A stretch of DNA of 64,000 bases from Thalassobacillus sp043497085 (GTDB taxonomy: Bacteria; Bacillota; Bacilli; Bacillales; Halobacillaceae). Made by a program: the position numbers and the translations under genes. The DNA lies in the NCBI GenBank assembly GCA_043497085.1, contig JBIEKI010000009.1; one strand, written 5' to 3'. The notes under the pieces were generated by a model. It saw only the letters and a program-made list of their open reading frames with translations. It did no database searches and was not told the origin of the DNA. Below are positions 17,010 through 25,131 of the stretch, piece by piece. The number at the start of each line of letters is the position of its first letter. Position 1 is the first letter of the stretch.

Positions 17010-17792
17010 ATGACAGATATAAATGATTTGTTTCGTGAGAGAGTCGGGTTGGCTGAAGCCGAAACGATTACCATGGATTCTCTCCATGAATTGCTTGAGA
17101 AAACAGCATGGACCTTTCCCTTTGAAAATTCCCGTGTTTTGAATGATACAACCCGGCCGCTTACAAAGGAAAATCTTATACAAAAGTTACTCGTCGAAAA
17201 TGAAGGCGGGCTATGTTACGAGCTCAATCCACTGCTTTACTTTTTTCTCCTGGAAAATGGCTTTGATGTCCGGATGGTTCGTGGAGAAGTGTTCGTAGAA
17301 GCGAAACAGGATTGGACGAATCTCGGAAGAACACACGTCGCGATTATCCTTCAATATAAAGGCCAATCCTGGCTGGTGGATACTGGGTTTGGCGGCAACT
17401 TACCGCTTCGCCCCGTACCGTTTACAGGTGAAACAGTGAACTCCGGCAATGGTGAGTTCCGGGTGAAACAGTCGGACAGTAAGTATGGGAATTATCGCTT
17501 GGAAATGAAGCTTAGACACAAACAGAGCGACTGGCATATCGGGTATGCATTCGATACCAATCGTCCGGTGAATAAGGTGCCGGAATTAGAAGAAGTGCAG
17601 GATATCATCAAGCATCACGACCAGTCCCCATTCAATAAAAATCCATTGGCTGTACAGCTTACTGTCGATGGCAGCAAAACCTTGACTGATTCCTCTTATA
17701 CGGAGTGGATTCATGGAAAGAAAGAGAAGCGGGAGATAGACAAAAGAGCGTTCCAAACGCTGGCAAGAGAACAGTTTGGGATTGAATTTTAA
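17010..17792 (+). CDS. nat: Arylamine N-acetyltransferase
   Basis: 260 residues. The catalytic triad is readable: Cys in NEGGLCYELNPLL, His in GRTHVAIIL and Asp in LVDTGFGGNLPLRPV. The N-terminal three-helix part includes WTFPFENSRVL, matching the family's 'PFEN' motif. The enzyme moves acetyl groups from acetyl-CoA to arylamines and hydrazines in the cytoplasm. CGGAGG precedes the ATG at 17010, which I prefer to the ATG at 16911 inside the upstream gene, because only the later start gives the canonical family N-terminus. Probably co-transcribed with the giant membrane protein. Confidence 0.9.
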   Translation: MTDINDLFRERVGLAEAETITMDSLHELLEKTAWTFPFENSRVLNDTTRPLTKENLIQKLLVENEGGLCYELNPLLYFFLLENGFDVRMVRGEVFVEAKQDWTNLGRTHVAIILQYKGQSWLVDTGFGGNLPLRPVPFTGETVNSGNGEFRVKQSDSKYGNYRLEMKLRHKQSDWHIGYAFDTNRPVNKVPELEEVQDIIKHHDQSPFNKNPLAVQLTVDGSKTLTDSSYTEWIHGKKEKREIDKRAFQTLAREQFGIEF

Positions 17793-17835
17793 CGGATGGT
17801 TAGCAGGAGTTTAATCCAGGTCGTAAGTACATTAA

Positions 17836-17851
17836 TGATATATTGCATATT
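17836..17851 (-). promoter_or_regulatory. Putative operator upstream of the GntR/FCD gene
   Basis: On the minus strand this reads AATATGCAATATATCA, identical over 16 bases to a site downstream of the brnQ promoter (20009-20024). It lies just before a TATACT -10 element (17873-17878) of the regulator gene. The flanks CATTAATGA and TCATTAATG form an extra inverted repeat around it. Confidence 0.6.
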
Positions 17852-17916
17852 TCATTAATGGGCTTTTTCGTGTATACTTTTTCATACCAAATGAATATCT
17901 AGAAAGGAGGAATCTT

Positions 17917-18567
17917 ATGCCTATACCTGCAAACCATTCGAAACCTGTTCGCCAATCTGCCAAGGAAAACGCGTTCAACCAGATTCAGCAGTGGATCATT
18001 GATGGAACCTTGCGACCTGGCGAAAAGCTGAATGATACGGAGCTGGCTAATGCGTTAGGAAGCAGTAGAACGCCGGTACGTGAATCACTGCAGCTTTTAG
18101 AAGTGCAAGGGTTTGTCAAAATGTATCCAGGGAAGAGCACCGAAGTCACAGAAATCGAACGCGAAGCTATCAATGATCTCCTCCCGCCATTGGCAGCCTT
18201 ACAGTCTTTATCCGCGGAACTGGCAATTGATTACATAACAGCGGATCAGCTGAAAGAGCTTGAAAACATCAATGAACGTTTTGCCAAATTAATTTCTGCC
18301 AATCAGGCCTATGATGCATTAAAAGTCGATGAAGAATTTCACCAGGTGATTATTGATATAACAAAAAATACGTATATCAAAAGCATGGTAGCATCCTTGC
18401 AGGCACATGTTCGCAGGCATTTTTTCCATAACTCTATCATTTTAGCCGAACGGTCCATCGAAGAGCACAAAGTAATTATTGCCGCCATGAGAGATGGTGA
18501 CAAGGATAAAGCTGCAGCCATAATGAAAGATAACTGGCTCCGTACACTAGAAGATTTTAAACAATAG
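17917..18567 (+). CDS. GntR family regulator, FadR/FCD subfamily
   Basis: 216 residues. The winged helix is at residues 15-75: KENAFNQIQQWIIDGTLRPG then LNDTELANALGSSRTPVRESL and the wing LEVQGFVKMYPGKSTEV. The C-terminal all-helical FCD ligand domain follows, with D/E-x3-H (VDEEFHQVIID) and two late His-containing helices for metal or ligand binding. It is convergent with brnQ and shares an identical upstream sequence with it, so I infer that it represses itself and brnQ in response to a metabolite, perhaps a branched-chain amino or keto acid. GAAAGGAGG precedes the ATG. Confidence 0.85.
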   Translation: MPIPANHSKPVRQSAKENAFNQIQQWIIDGTLRPGEKLNDTELANALGSSRTPVRESLQLLEVQGFVKMYPGKSTEVTEIEREAINDLLPPLAALQSLSAELAIDYITADQLKELENINERFAKLISANQAYDALKVDEEFHQVIIDITKNTYIKSMVASLQAHVRRHFFHNSIILAERSIEEHKVIIAAMRDGDKDKAAAIMKDNWLRTLEDFKQ

Positions 18568-18569
18568 CA

Positions 18570-18613
18570 AACGCAAAAGCCGGCTCCTCAAGTAATGAGG
18601 TGGCCGGCTTTAT
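18570..18613. terminator. Bidirectional terminator between GntR gene and brnQ
   Basis: Stem AAAAGCCGGC / GCCGGCTTT with an inner CTCCTCA / TGAGGTG pairing, A and T tracts on both sides, 2-44 bases after the regulator stop. Confidence 0.85.
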
Positions 18614-18617
18614 TCGT

Positions 18618-19976
18618 TCATGACGCATGAACGGGAGCTTTTCTTTGAAAACGGCTGATGACACCGGTGAGGGCAATGACAACTATTGCCGGCAGCAGCC
18701 ATCCAAGTCCTTGGTTATAGAGTGGTAAGGTTTGTTCATAAAAGCGCACAATCGGCTGCATCCAGCTGAAATAGTCGACTCCCAGTGATTCACAGAGCGA
18801 CTTGAGACCATCAAAGATGCTGATTAAAAACGTAACAGCGATAGTTGAACTATAAACGATCGTTGCATGATGGAACAAAGGAGACAGGAATGTCAAAAGG
18901 ATCAGGACAATCGCCAGTGGATATAAGAACATCAAGACCGGTACAGAGTAAGTGATGATGTTTGCCAATCCAAAGTTCGCGATCACAAAAGTGATTGTGG
19001 CAAAGAAGACAACAAGTGTCTTATAACTGATCTTCGGAAACAACGTATGGAAGTACTCTGCATTGGCTACCGTCAATCCGATCGCAGTTGTCAAGCATGC
19101 CAACGTAATAGCAATGGCAAGCAGGACAGAACCAAATGTGCCGAAATAATGGGAAGCACCGTTACTTAAAATCGGTCCGCCAGTTGCAAAGATTCCATAA
19201 GCTTGTGTGCTTGTGGCACCTAAATACGCGATACCAACATAAATCGAACCTAGCAGCAATATCGCAATACTCCCTGCCTTGACGGTTGCTTTAAGAATAT
19301 CGGTATTAGAGGTGACCCCCATTGCCCGAATAGCGTTTATCACGATAATACCAAATACCAGTGATGCAAGGGCGTCCATTGTATTATATCCTTCGAGGAA
19401 ACCTGTGAAAAAAGCTTCATTTGCATAAGCTTCCTGAGGAGCTTGCAATGTTCCCATCGGATTGGTGAATACTGCAACAAGAAGCACGGCAAGCAGTACA
19501 ACCAGCCCAGGTGCCAAAAATTTTCCAACATTATCTACAAGCTTGGCGGGTTTTAATGAAAACAATAGAACCACAACGAAAAATAAGAAGGTGAAAATAA
19601 ATAATCCCATTTGTTGTGAAGACTCATTTATAAAAGGTGATATACCAACTTCAAACGCAACTGTACCTGTACGGGGGGATGCGAAAAATGGTCCGATAGT
19701 CAAATAAAGCAGTGACGTAAAAAATATGGCATACACCGGGTGTACGCGGCTTGAAAGTTCCTGCAGATTACGGCTTCCCGAAAAACTCATGGCAATAATC
19801 CCAAGCAATGGGAGTCCCACTCCTGTAATTAAAAATCCAATAACTGACGGCCCGAGATTGGTACCGGCATTTTGACCCAACTGTGCTGGAAAGATCAGGT
19901 TACCGGCTCCGAAAAATAAAGCAAATAGCATGACGCCAATGGTTACATATGACGAAAAAGACATTTTTCCCTTCAT
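18618..19976 (-). CDS. brnQ: Branched-chain amino acid transporter BrnQ
   Basis: 452 residues with about 12 membrane helices. The opening SYVTIGVMLFALFFGAGNLIFPAQLGQ and SPRTGTVAFEVGI are diagnostic of BrnQ/LIV-II carriers, which import Leu, Ile and Val with sodium (or protons). The C-terminus is short and basic. A TTGCAT-17-TATGAT promoter on the minus strand overlaps one copy of the putative GntR operator and is followed by a second, so repression by the convergent regulator is likely. The size agrees with B. subtilis BrnQ/BraB (about 440-445). Confidence 0.93.
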   Translation of the reverse strand: MKGKMSFSSYVTIGVMLFALFFGAGNLIFPAQLGQNAGTNLGPSVIGFLITGVGLPLLGIIAMSFSGSRNLQELSSRVHPVYAIFFTSLLYLTIGPFFASPRTGTVAFEVGISPFINESSQQMGLFIFTFLFFVVVLLFSLKPAKLVDNVGKFLAPGLVVLLAVLLVAVFTNPMGTLQAPQEAYANEAFFTGFLEGYNTMDALASLVFGIIVINAIRAMGVTSNTDILKATVKAGSIAILLLGSIYVGIAYLGATSTQAYGIFATGGPILSNGASHYFGTFGSVLLAIAITLACLTTAIGLTVANAEYFHTLFPKISYKTLVVFFATITFVIANFGLANIITYSVPVLMFLYPLAIVLILLTFLSPLFHHATIVYSSTIAVTFLISIFDGLKSLCESLGVDYFSWMQPIVRFYEQTLPLYNQGLGWLLPAIVVIALTGVISRFQRKAPVHAS

Positions 19977-20008
19977 GAAGCCTTCCTCCTAATATTTTTT
20001 AAGTTAGT

Positions 20009-20069
20009 AATATGCAATATATCAATGAAATCTATCATACTCCTCCCATATGCAAAATGCAATATATTA
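20009..20069 (-). promoter_or_regulatory. brnQ promoter with two putative GntR operators
   Basis: -35 TTGCAT (20057-20062), 17-base spacer, -10 TATGAT (20034-20039) on the minus strand. The AATATGCAATATATCA site lies at 20009-20024, about +3 to +18, and is identical to the site before the regulator gene. A 14/16 match lies at 20054-20069 over the -35. Confidence 0.65.
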
Positions 20070-20177
20070 CAGAATATTTTTATATGTAAATAAATTCAAT
20101 ATATACCCTTTGAATCTTCAGATGCAGTGCAGGATCATGATTTGGGATCAAAAGTATCTCAAAACTGACCAAAATAT

Positions 20178-20209
20178 AAGAACCAGGCGATTTTGTTCAC
20201 CTGGTTCTT
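20178..20209. terminator. Terminator after the HxlR gene
   Basis: Stem AAGAACCAGG / CCTGGTTCTT with flanking A and T tracts; lies 93 bases past the HxlR stop on the minus strand and upstream of brnQ. Confidence 0.65.
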
Positions 20210-20301
20210 TAAATGGTATCGGGTTTTAATTCAAAATTACGCTATTCTTATTTCCCTATCGTTTAGGGCTTCATAGTGCAAAAAGCACAAAGGCTTTAAT
20301 C

Positions 20302-20625
20302 TTATAAGGTCTCTTTACTGGCAATCCAATCTTGAGACCATTTTTCTAATTCTTTCATCAGTGGCTGTAATGCTACCCCTTTTTCCGTCAACGAGTATTC
20401 AATTCGAATAGGTGTTTCAGGGTATACGTCCCGTTTTACAATTCCCTCGTCCTCTAAATGTTTTAATCTATCTGATAAGAGCCTTCCGCTAATCCCAATA
20501 GATGATTCAATGGTACAAAAGCGTTGGGGGCCTGAAAGCAGCTGGTAAATGACCAGGCCTGTCCAGCGTTTACTTAAAATGCTCATTGCTTTTTCAAATT
20601 TAGGACAGAGTTGAGATGTATTCAT
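20302..20625 (-). CDS. HxlR family redox-type regulator (CatR/YodB-like)
   Basis: 107 residues, one winged-helix domain of the MarR/DUF24 (HxlR) family: LCPKFEKAMSILSKRWTGLVI at the start with a Cys at residue 7, then IESSIGISGRLLSDRLKHLEDEGIVKRDVY and the closing LTEKGVALQPLM. A Cys near the N-terminus is the redox switch of B. subtilis YodB and CatR, which repress quinone-detoxification genes. It is divergent from DoxX, WrbA-type and CatE-like genes and has TACT-N3-AGTA palindromes in both promoters, so I infer it controls them and itself by thiol oxidation or alkylation by quinones. Confidence 0.88.
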   Translation of the reverse strand: MNTSQLCPKFEKAMSILSKRWTGLVIYQLLSGPQRFCTIESSIGISGRLLSDRLKHLEDEGIVKRDVYPETPIRIEYSLTEKGVALQPLMKELEKWSQDWIASKETL

Positions 20626-20646
20626 ACGTTATCACTCCTCATTACT

Positions 20647-20676
20647 ATTTTACCCTAAAATACTAACAGTAATCAA
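20647..20676 (-). promoter_or_regulatory. Promoter and operator of the HxlR gene
   Basis: Minus strand TTGATT (20671-20676), 18-base spacer, TAAAAT (20647-20652). The palindrome TACTAACAGTA at 20661-20671 fills the spacer, as expected for autorepression. Confidence 0.6.
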
Positions 20677-20699
20677 TTTACTTAATATAAATTAGTATA

Positions 20700-20744
20700 T
20701 TGACATAAGTTGATTATTTATATATACTTACTTACTAAAAGTAA
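20700..20744 (+). promoter_or_regulatory. Promoter and operator of the doxX-wrbA unit
   Basis: TTGACA (20700-20705), 17 bases, TATACT (20723-20728): near-perfect sigma-A. The palindrome TTACTAAAAGTAA at 20732-20744 overlaps the expected start of transcription and has the same TACT-N3-AGTA core as the site before the divergent HxlR gene. Confidence 0.75.
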
Positions 20745-20803
20745 CTGAAGTGAATTTATAATATCTTGACTTTAGTTAAAACTATACAAAGGAGTGGATT
20801 TGA

Positions 20804-21211
20804 ATGAACAAACATGAGGCAGGAGCTTCTATCCTAAGAGTGATATTAGGGGTTATATTTTTTGTTCATGGGTTGGATAAATTCCAGGCAGGAATTGGAA
20901 ACACCGTCGGATTTTTTGACAGTATTGGAGTACCCGGATTTTTAGCTTACGTTGTAGCGGCAATTGAACTTGTTGGCGGGATTGCATTGATTTTGGGATT
21001 AGGAACAAAGATTGTTGCCTCTCTATTTGCCGTTATTATGCTGGGGGCTATTTTCACAGTTAAACTATCTGCCGGCTTTCTGGGTGGATATGAGTTAGAT
21101 TTGGCGTTACTGGCCATGTCTATTTATGTAGCACTTTCCGATAACACAGCTCTCTCACTGGAAAATGCCATGTTTTCAACGAAACAGGGCTCGATAGAAA
21201 ATGTATCTTAA
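20804..21211 (+). CDS. catD: DoxX family membrane protein (CatD-like)
   Basis: 135 residues with four membrane helices and the DoxX signature: ASILRVILGVIFFVHGLDKFQAG at the N-terminus and GFLAYVVAAIELVGGIALILGLGTK in the middle. In B. subtilis CatD pairs with the dioxygenase CatE under CatR; DoxX proteins are implicated in handling quinones and reactive species at the membrane. The same two partners occur here, separated by the WrbA-type gene. Ribosome binding site AAAGGAG. Symbol by analogy of sequence type and context. Confidence 0.8.
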   Translation: MNKHEAGASILRVILGVIFFVHGLDKFQAGIGNTVGFFDSIGVPGFLAYVVAAIELVGGIALILGLGTKIVASLFAVIMLGAIFTVKLSAGFLGGYELDLALLAMSIYVALSDNTALSLENAMFSTKQGSIENVS

Positions 21212-21234
21212 TAAATGGAGAGGGGATTCATGCA

Positions 21235-21894
21235 ATGGGAATTTTTAATAAATTATTTGGAAAACCAAAGGAGATGGAAGACATGTCAAACGTTAAATTA
21301 GCCGTCATTTTTTACACGATGAGTGGAACGAACTATCAAATGGCCAAATGGGCAGAAGAAGGAGCAAAAGCAGCTGGTGCCGAAGTGAAAGTATTAAAAG
21401 CGGAAGAACTGGCACCGCAATCCGTCATCGAGGCGAATGAAGCATGGAAAGCCACCGTGGAAAAAACAAAAGACGTACCTGTAGCGACATCCGCTGACCT
21501 TGAGTGGGCTGACGCCATTATTTTCAGCATCCCGACACGCTTTGGTAACATGCCTTCGCAAATGAAGCAATTCCTTGATACACAGGGCGGTCTTTGGGCA
21601 AGCGGCAAGACGATCAACAAAGTTGTCAGCGGCATGACTTCCGCACAAAACCCGCACGGTGGCCAGGAAGCAACCCTGCTTTCACTTTATACTTCTATGA
21701 TGCATTGGGGCGCAATTATTGTTTCTCCAGGGTACACCGATGAAGTATTGTTTGGTGCCGGAGGAAACCCATATGGGACAAGTGTTACTGTTGATCAGGA
21801 TGGCAATATGGCCGAGGATGTGGAAGGCGCCGTCAAGCATCAGGCGAAACGTACAGTGACCGTTGCTTCCTGGGTTAAACAAGGGCAACAGTAA
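21235..21894 (+). CDS. NAD(P)H:quinone oxidoreductase, WrbA type
   Basis: 219 residues. A flavodoxin-like fold with the FMN phosphate loop VIFYTMSGTNYQMAKWA, then ADAIIFSIPTRFGNMPSQMKQFLD and GGLWASGKTINKVVSGMTSAQNPHGGQEATLLS, the WrbA pattern. It would reduce quinones by two electrons and avoid semiquinones. The first 16 residues (GIFNKLFGKPKEMEDM) look like an extension; an internal ATG at 21283 would give the usual WrbA start, but the ribosome binding site GGAGAGGGG favours the upstream ATG. Second gene of the HxlR-controlled unit, closed by a strong terminator. Confidence 0.9.
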   Translation: MGIFNKLFGKPKEMEDMSNVKLAVIFYTMSGTNYQMAKWAEEGAKAAGAEVKVLKAEELAPQSVIEANEAWKATVEKTKDVPVATSADLEWADAIIFSIPTRFGNMPSQMKQFLDTQGGLWASGKTINKVVSGMTSAQNPHGGQEATLLSLYTSMMHWGAIIVSPGYTDEVLFGAGGNPYGTSVTVDQDGNMAEDVEGAVKHQAKRTVTVASWVKQGQQ

Positions 21895-21940
21895 TGTAAG
21901 TGATCGAATAAATATAATCTATAAGCTATAGCTAACAGGA

Positions 21941-21976
21941 TGCCTAATATCGAGTCGCTGATATTAGGCATTTTTT
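21941..21976 (+). terminator. Terminator of the doxX-wrbA unit
   Basis: TGCCTAATATC / GATATTAGGCA stem followed by TTTTTT. The catE-like gene downstream therefore needs read-through or its own promoter. Confidence 0.85.
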
Positions 21977-22016
21977 AAAAAAGAAAAATCGAAAAGATAT
22001 ACTAGGAGGAATTTCG

Positions 22017-22868
22017 TTGTCATTTCATCATAAACCTATTACATTTGTAAAACATGTCACTATTAAAGTACAAAATTTAGAACGCTCCCTTGATTATTAT
22101 CAAGAGGTGATAGGGTTTAAGGTTTTAGAGCAAACCAATAACAGAGCGAAGTTAACAGCCGATGGGAAAACATGTATTCTGTCCTTAGAGCAGCCGGAAA
22201 ATGCCATTGCAAAGCAGCGAGGAACTGCGGGGTTATATCATTTTGCTCTCCTTGTACCACGGCGTTCCGATTTAGCAAATATCGTTCACCATTTTATTAA
22301 AAAGGGAATTCGAATTGGATCTTCGGACCACCTTGTCAGTGAAGCTCTCTATTTAAATGATCCGGATGGTAATGGGATTGAAATTTATGTGGATCGTGAT
22401 CCTTCCGTGTGGAAATGGAAGAATGGCGAAGTTGCCATGACTGTTGATCCGTTGGATTTCGAAGACCTGCTTCAGGAAGGGGATTCAGAAGAACCATGGA
22501 AAGGCATGCCTGCCGGTACTGTGATGGGGCATATACACCTGCATGTTTCTCACTTAGAAGAAGCAGAGGAATTTTACACGAAAGGACTGGGGTTTGAGGT
22601 AGTAAACCGGTTTGGTGGTCAGGCTCTATTCATCTCATCCGGTAACTATCATCATCATATTGGTTTAAATACATGGGCAGGCGTTGGAGCTCCTGAACCT
22701 GCCAAAAATAGCGCCGGTTTGGAATCATATACAATCATTTTACCCGATGAGGAATACAGGAATAATGTGATAGCGAGTCTGGAGAGAGTAGGTGCCTCTG
22801 TCACAGAGGAAAATGATATAGTTACGACAAAGGATCCGTCTGGCAACTGCATTCACCTGGCTGTTTAA
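22017..22868 (+). CDS. catE: Catechol-2,3-dioxygenase-like VOC protein (CatE)
   Basis: 283 residues, the size of B. subtilis CatE (about 285), made of two VOC modules. Module 1 begins FVKHVTIKVQNLERSLDYYQ and module 2 GHIHLHVSHLEEAEEFYTKGLGF; HHHIGLNTWAG and the late GLESYTIILP contribute the second His and Glu of the type I extradiol iron site. Such enzymes cleave catechols next to one hydroxyl. TTG start with TAGGAGG at ideal spacing. It lies 122 bases after the quinone reductase gene, behind a terminator, in a locus that fits catechol and quinone defence. Confidence 0.85.
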   Translation: MSFHHKPITFVKHVTIKVQNLERSLDYYQEVIGFKVLEQTNNRAKLTADGKTCILSLEQPENAIAKQRGTAGLYHFALLVPRRSDLANIVHHFIKKGIRIGSSDHLVSEALYLNDPDGNGIEIYVDRDPSVWKWKNGEVAMTVDPLDFEDLLQEGDSEEPWKGMPAGTVMGHIHLHVSHLEEAEEFYTKGLGFEVVNRFGGQALFISSGNYHHHIGLNTWAGVGAPEPAKNSAGLESYTIILPDEEYRNNVIASLERVGASVTEENDIVTTKDPSGNCIHLAV

Positions 22869-22906
22869 GGTGTTACTTTAATTTACGGATCTTATAGGAA
22901 AATTAT

Positions 22907-22967
22907 AGAAAGAGGCTGACCCCCAGTGCGTTAATGCATTACTAAGGTGGGGGTCAGCCTCTTTTTA
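22907..22967 (+). repeat. GTGCCTG-type hairpin repeat, copy 4 (terminator)
   Basis: AGAGGCTGACCCCCA / TGGGGGTCAGCCTCT stem around GCGTTAATGCATTACTAA, then T5. It begins 39 bases after the catE-like stop and also faces the end of the amidase gene on the other strand. Confidence 0.8.
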
Positions 22968-23048
22968 CTAATCCCAAGATATTAACAACGGCTTTTAGCT
23001 CTAAGCAAGACAAGGCTAAAGCCGTTTATTTCTATATAAGTGGTGGTG

Positions 23049-24731
23049 TTAATTTCCGGTGGCTGCATCATCAGTTTCTAAGATCGGAACTTCCCGATAC
23101 TGGGTAGCCTGCTCATAATCATATGCCATTCCAAGCAATTCCGCTTCACTCCACATTTTTCCGAAAAATGCGAGGGAAAATGGTTTTCCGCTTTGGTAAT
23201 AGCCGGCAGGTACCGTTACCAGAGGCTGGCCGCTGATGTTGACTTCCGGTGATGCGGTTGGCTGGTGGATGCCTTCGGTAAGCGGCGGGATTTCTGCTGC
23301 CATTTGCGGGTAAACGAAAGCATCGAGGTCATGTTTATCCATGACTCCCTGGATGATTTCCTGATAATTTGCCCTGGCATCGAAAAAGTAGCTTAGATCC
23401 GGTACCTGATACGGATCTTGCAGCTTCTCTTTCAAATTAGTTTTATTAAAGTTCTGAAGTGGTTCGCCTGCTGCCCAGGGTGCTGTTTCCATTTGATTGA
23501 ATAGCTCGGGAAGAGAAGGAATCGTTTCTTCCGGATCCATCCGATCAAGGTAAGCCTGGATATCGCTCACAAAGGCGTCGTAGCCGATGTTCCCGGTAGC
23601 TTCTGTAAAACTGGAAAATCCGCTTCCCGCGAAAGGATCGCGGACAACTTCTGCCCCTTGAGACTCCAGTTCCTTAACAGAACGTTCATACAATTGCTGC
23701 GTTTCTGCAGTCAATGCTTCTCCTCGCCAGCCTGGTCCGTAAAGGCCAATGCGTTTTCCTTCCAAAGCATCTTCCGTTAAGTTTCCAGTATAACCTTCTT
23801 CAGGCAGCTTGCCTGCAGCTGCTTCCGTTTTAGGATCATCCGGGTGGTTTCCGGCAATGACATCCATCATGATTGCTGCGTCTTGTACGGTCCGGGAATG
23901 AGGGCCCAGCACGTCTCTGGTGCTCGCTGCAAACGGAGCGGCCCCCGAGTTAGGGACAAGTCCGAATGTCGGTTTGACCCCGACTAATGCCTGGGAAGCG
24001 GCCGGGTTTTGAATCGATCCGCCAGTTTCTGCCGCAATGCCTAAGACTGCCAGATTACCAGAGACAGCGGTGGCTGTTCCGGAACTGCTCCCGCCAGGAG
24101 CAAAAGCAGGGTTAATGCTGTTCAAGGTTTTACCAGCCCAGCTGGTATTGGCATTCGTTGCCGAGATGCTGAAGGCAGGCATGTTCGTTTTGCCGAGAAT
24201 GATTGCACCCTCTTCTTTTAATTTACCAACAATCGGTGCATCGACTTGCGGCATAATCTCCACGCCGCCCGCTTCTTTATGGAAGCCTTCCCAGCCGAAA
24301 GTGGAAGGGAAGCCTGTGACATCGACCGTTTCCTTCAGGACGATCGGAACACCTGCCAATTTTCCAGGGGAGTCTTCCTTTTTAATTTTAGCATCCATCT
24401 CACTTGCCTCTTGCATGGCGTGGTCATTGACGAATGTAAATGCGTTATATGTATCTTCATACTGTTCGATTCGTTCCAGGTGAGCCTGGACGACATCTGT
24501 CACAGTAAAAACTCCATTTTGGTAGCCTCTTGTCAGTTCGGCTACGGTGAGTTCCTTGCCATCTTCCAGCCGTTCACGCAAGTCCATTCCCTGGTAGGGG
24601 AAATTTTTATGTTCAAGAACTTTCGTATGTCCGGATGCATTCTCTGGTGGGGCAAGGGATGAATTACCACCAATAAGTATAGCCGCAAACGCCAGAATAA
24701 AGGTAATGACAACGATTTGCAGTTTTTTCAT
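23049..24731 (-). CDS. Exported amidase (amidase signature family)
   Basis: 560 residues. A hydrophobic N-terminal signal or anchor (LQIVVITFILAFAAILIGG) precedes the amidase domain. The catalytic Lys lies in GVPIVLKETVD, the first Ser in GGSSSGTATAVSGNLA and the nucleophile Ser in ETGGSIQNPA, giving the full Ser-cisSer-Lys triad. The C-terminal substrate part includes ANYQEIIQGVMDKHDLDAFVYP. Because of the signal sequence it likely acts outside the membrane on amides from the medium or wall; it is not the tRNA amidotransferase GatA. No Cys lipobox is present. Monocistronic. Confidence 0.88.
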   Translation of the reverse strand: MKKLQIVVITFILAFAAILIGGNSSLAPPENASGHTKVLEHKNFPYQGMDLRERLEDGKELTVAELTRGYQNGVFTVTDVVQAHLERIEQYEDTYNAFTFVNDHAMQEASEMDAKIKKEDSPGKLAGVPIVLKETVDVTGFPSTFGWEGFHKEAGGVEIMPQVDAPIVGKLKEEGAIILGKTNMPAFSISATNANTSWAGKTLNSINPAFAPGGSSSGTATAVSGNLAVLGIAAETGGSIQNPAASQALVGVKPTFGLVPNSGAAPFAASTRDVLGPHSRTVQDAAIMMDVIAGNHPDDPKTEAAAGKLPEEGYTGNLTEDALEGKRIGLYGPGWRGEALTAETQQLYERSVKELESQGAEVVRDPFAGSGFSSFTEATGNIGYDAFVSDIQAYLDRMDPEETIPSLPELFNQMETAPWAAGEPLQNFNKTNLKEKLQDPYQVPDLSYFFDARANYQEIIQGVMDKHDLDAFVYPQMAAEIPPLTEGIHQPTASPEVNISGQPLVTVPAGYYQSGKPFSLAFFGKMWSEAELLGMAYDYEQATQYREVPILETDDAATGN

Positions 24732-25063
24732 GGTATAACACTCCCTGTCTAGTTACCAAAGGTAGAATACCATAGATTCACAGTCTATTAAATGGTTCTT
24801 TCTGATAGATTGTAAAAGTTTGTATCATAACATCGACTTGAAGTGGAATCCCTCTAAACGAAAAAAAGTCCCTCATAAGATGCCACCACACCATGCTTCC
24901 CCAGCAATTCCCCTGGATATTGAAGCAGTCTTCGTATATTAGAGGATGACTTTTGCCGCCATTGCTTTTCGTTTTGACTGCTAAATATTGGCTTATTTTC
25001 GTTGATAAATACCTATTAGAACAGTAATAAGGGTGTAATTGATAACGTGTCTCAATTACTATT
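24732..25063. other. Gene-free stretch before the siderophore operon
   Basis: No reading frame with a ribosome binding site and no hairpin with a T tract. The useful content is at the right end, where the Fur-controlled promoter begins; the rest gives no recognisable signal. Confidence 0.4.
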
Positions 25064-25091
25064 GACTATGATTATCATTCTCAATTAAGAT
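25062..25091 (+). promoter_or_regulatory. Promoter of the siderophore operon with Fur box 1
   Basis: TTGACT (25062-25067), 18 bases, TAAGAT (25086-25091). The spacer holds 25064-25082, which matches 15 of 19 positions of the Fur consensus GATAATGATAATCATTATC, so iron-loaded Fur would block the polymerase. Confidence 0.8.
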
Positions 25092-25102
25092 GTTTGTGTA
25101 GC

Positions 25103-25123
25103 TTAATTGAAAATCATTTTCAA
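25103..25123 (+). promoter_or_regulatory. Fur box 2
   Basis: Contains the perfect inverted repeat TTGAAAAT-C-ATTTTCAA (25107-25123) and matches about 13 of 19 Fur consensus positions. It lies directly in front of the first siderophore gene, downstream of the promoter. Confidence 0.75.
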
Positions 25124-25131
25124 TTGAGAGT

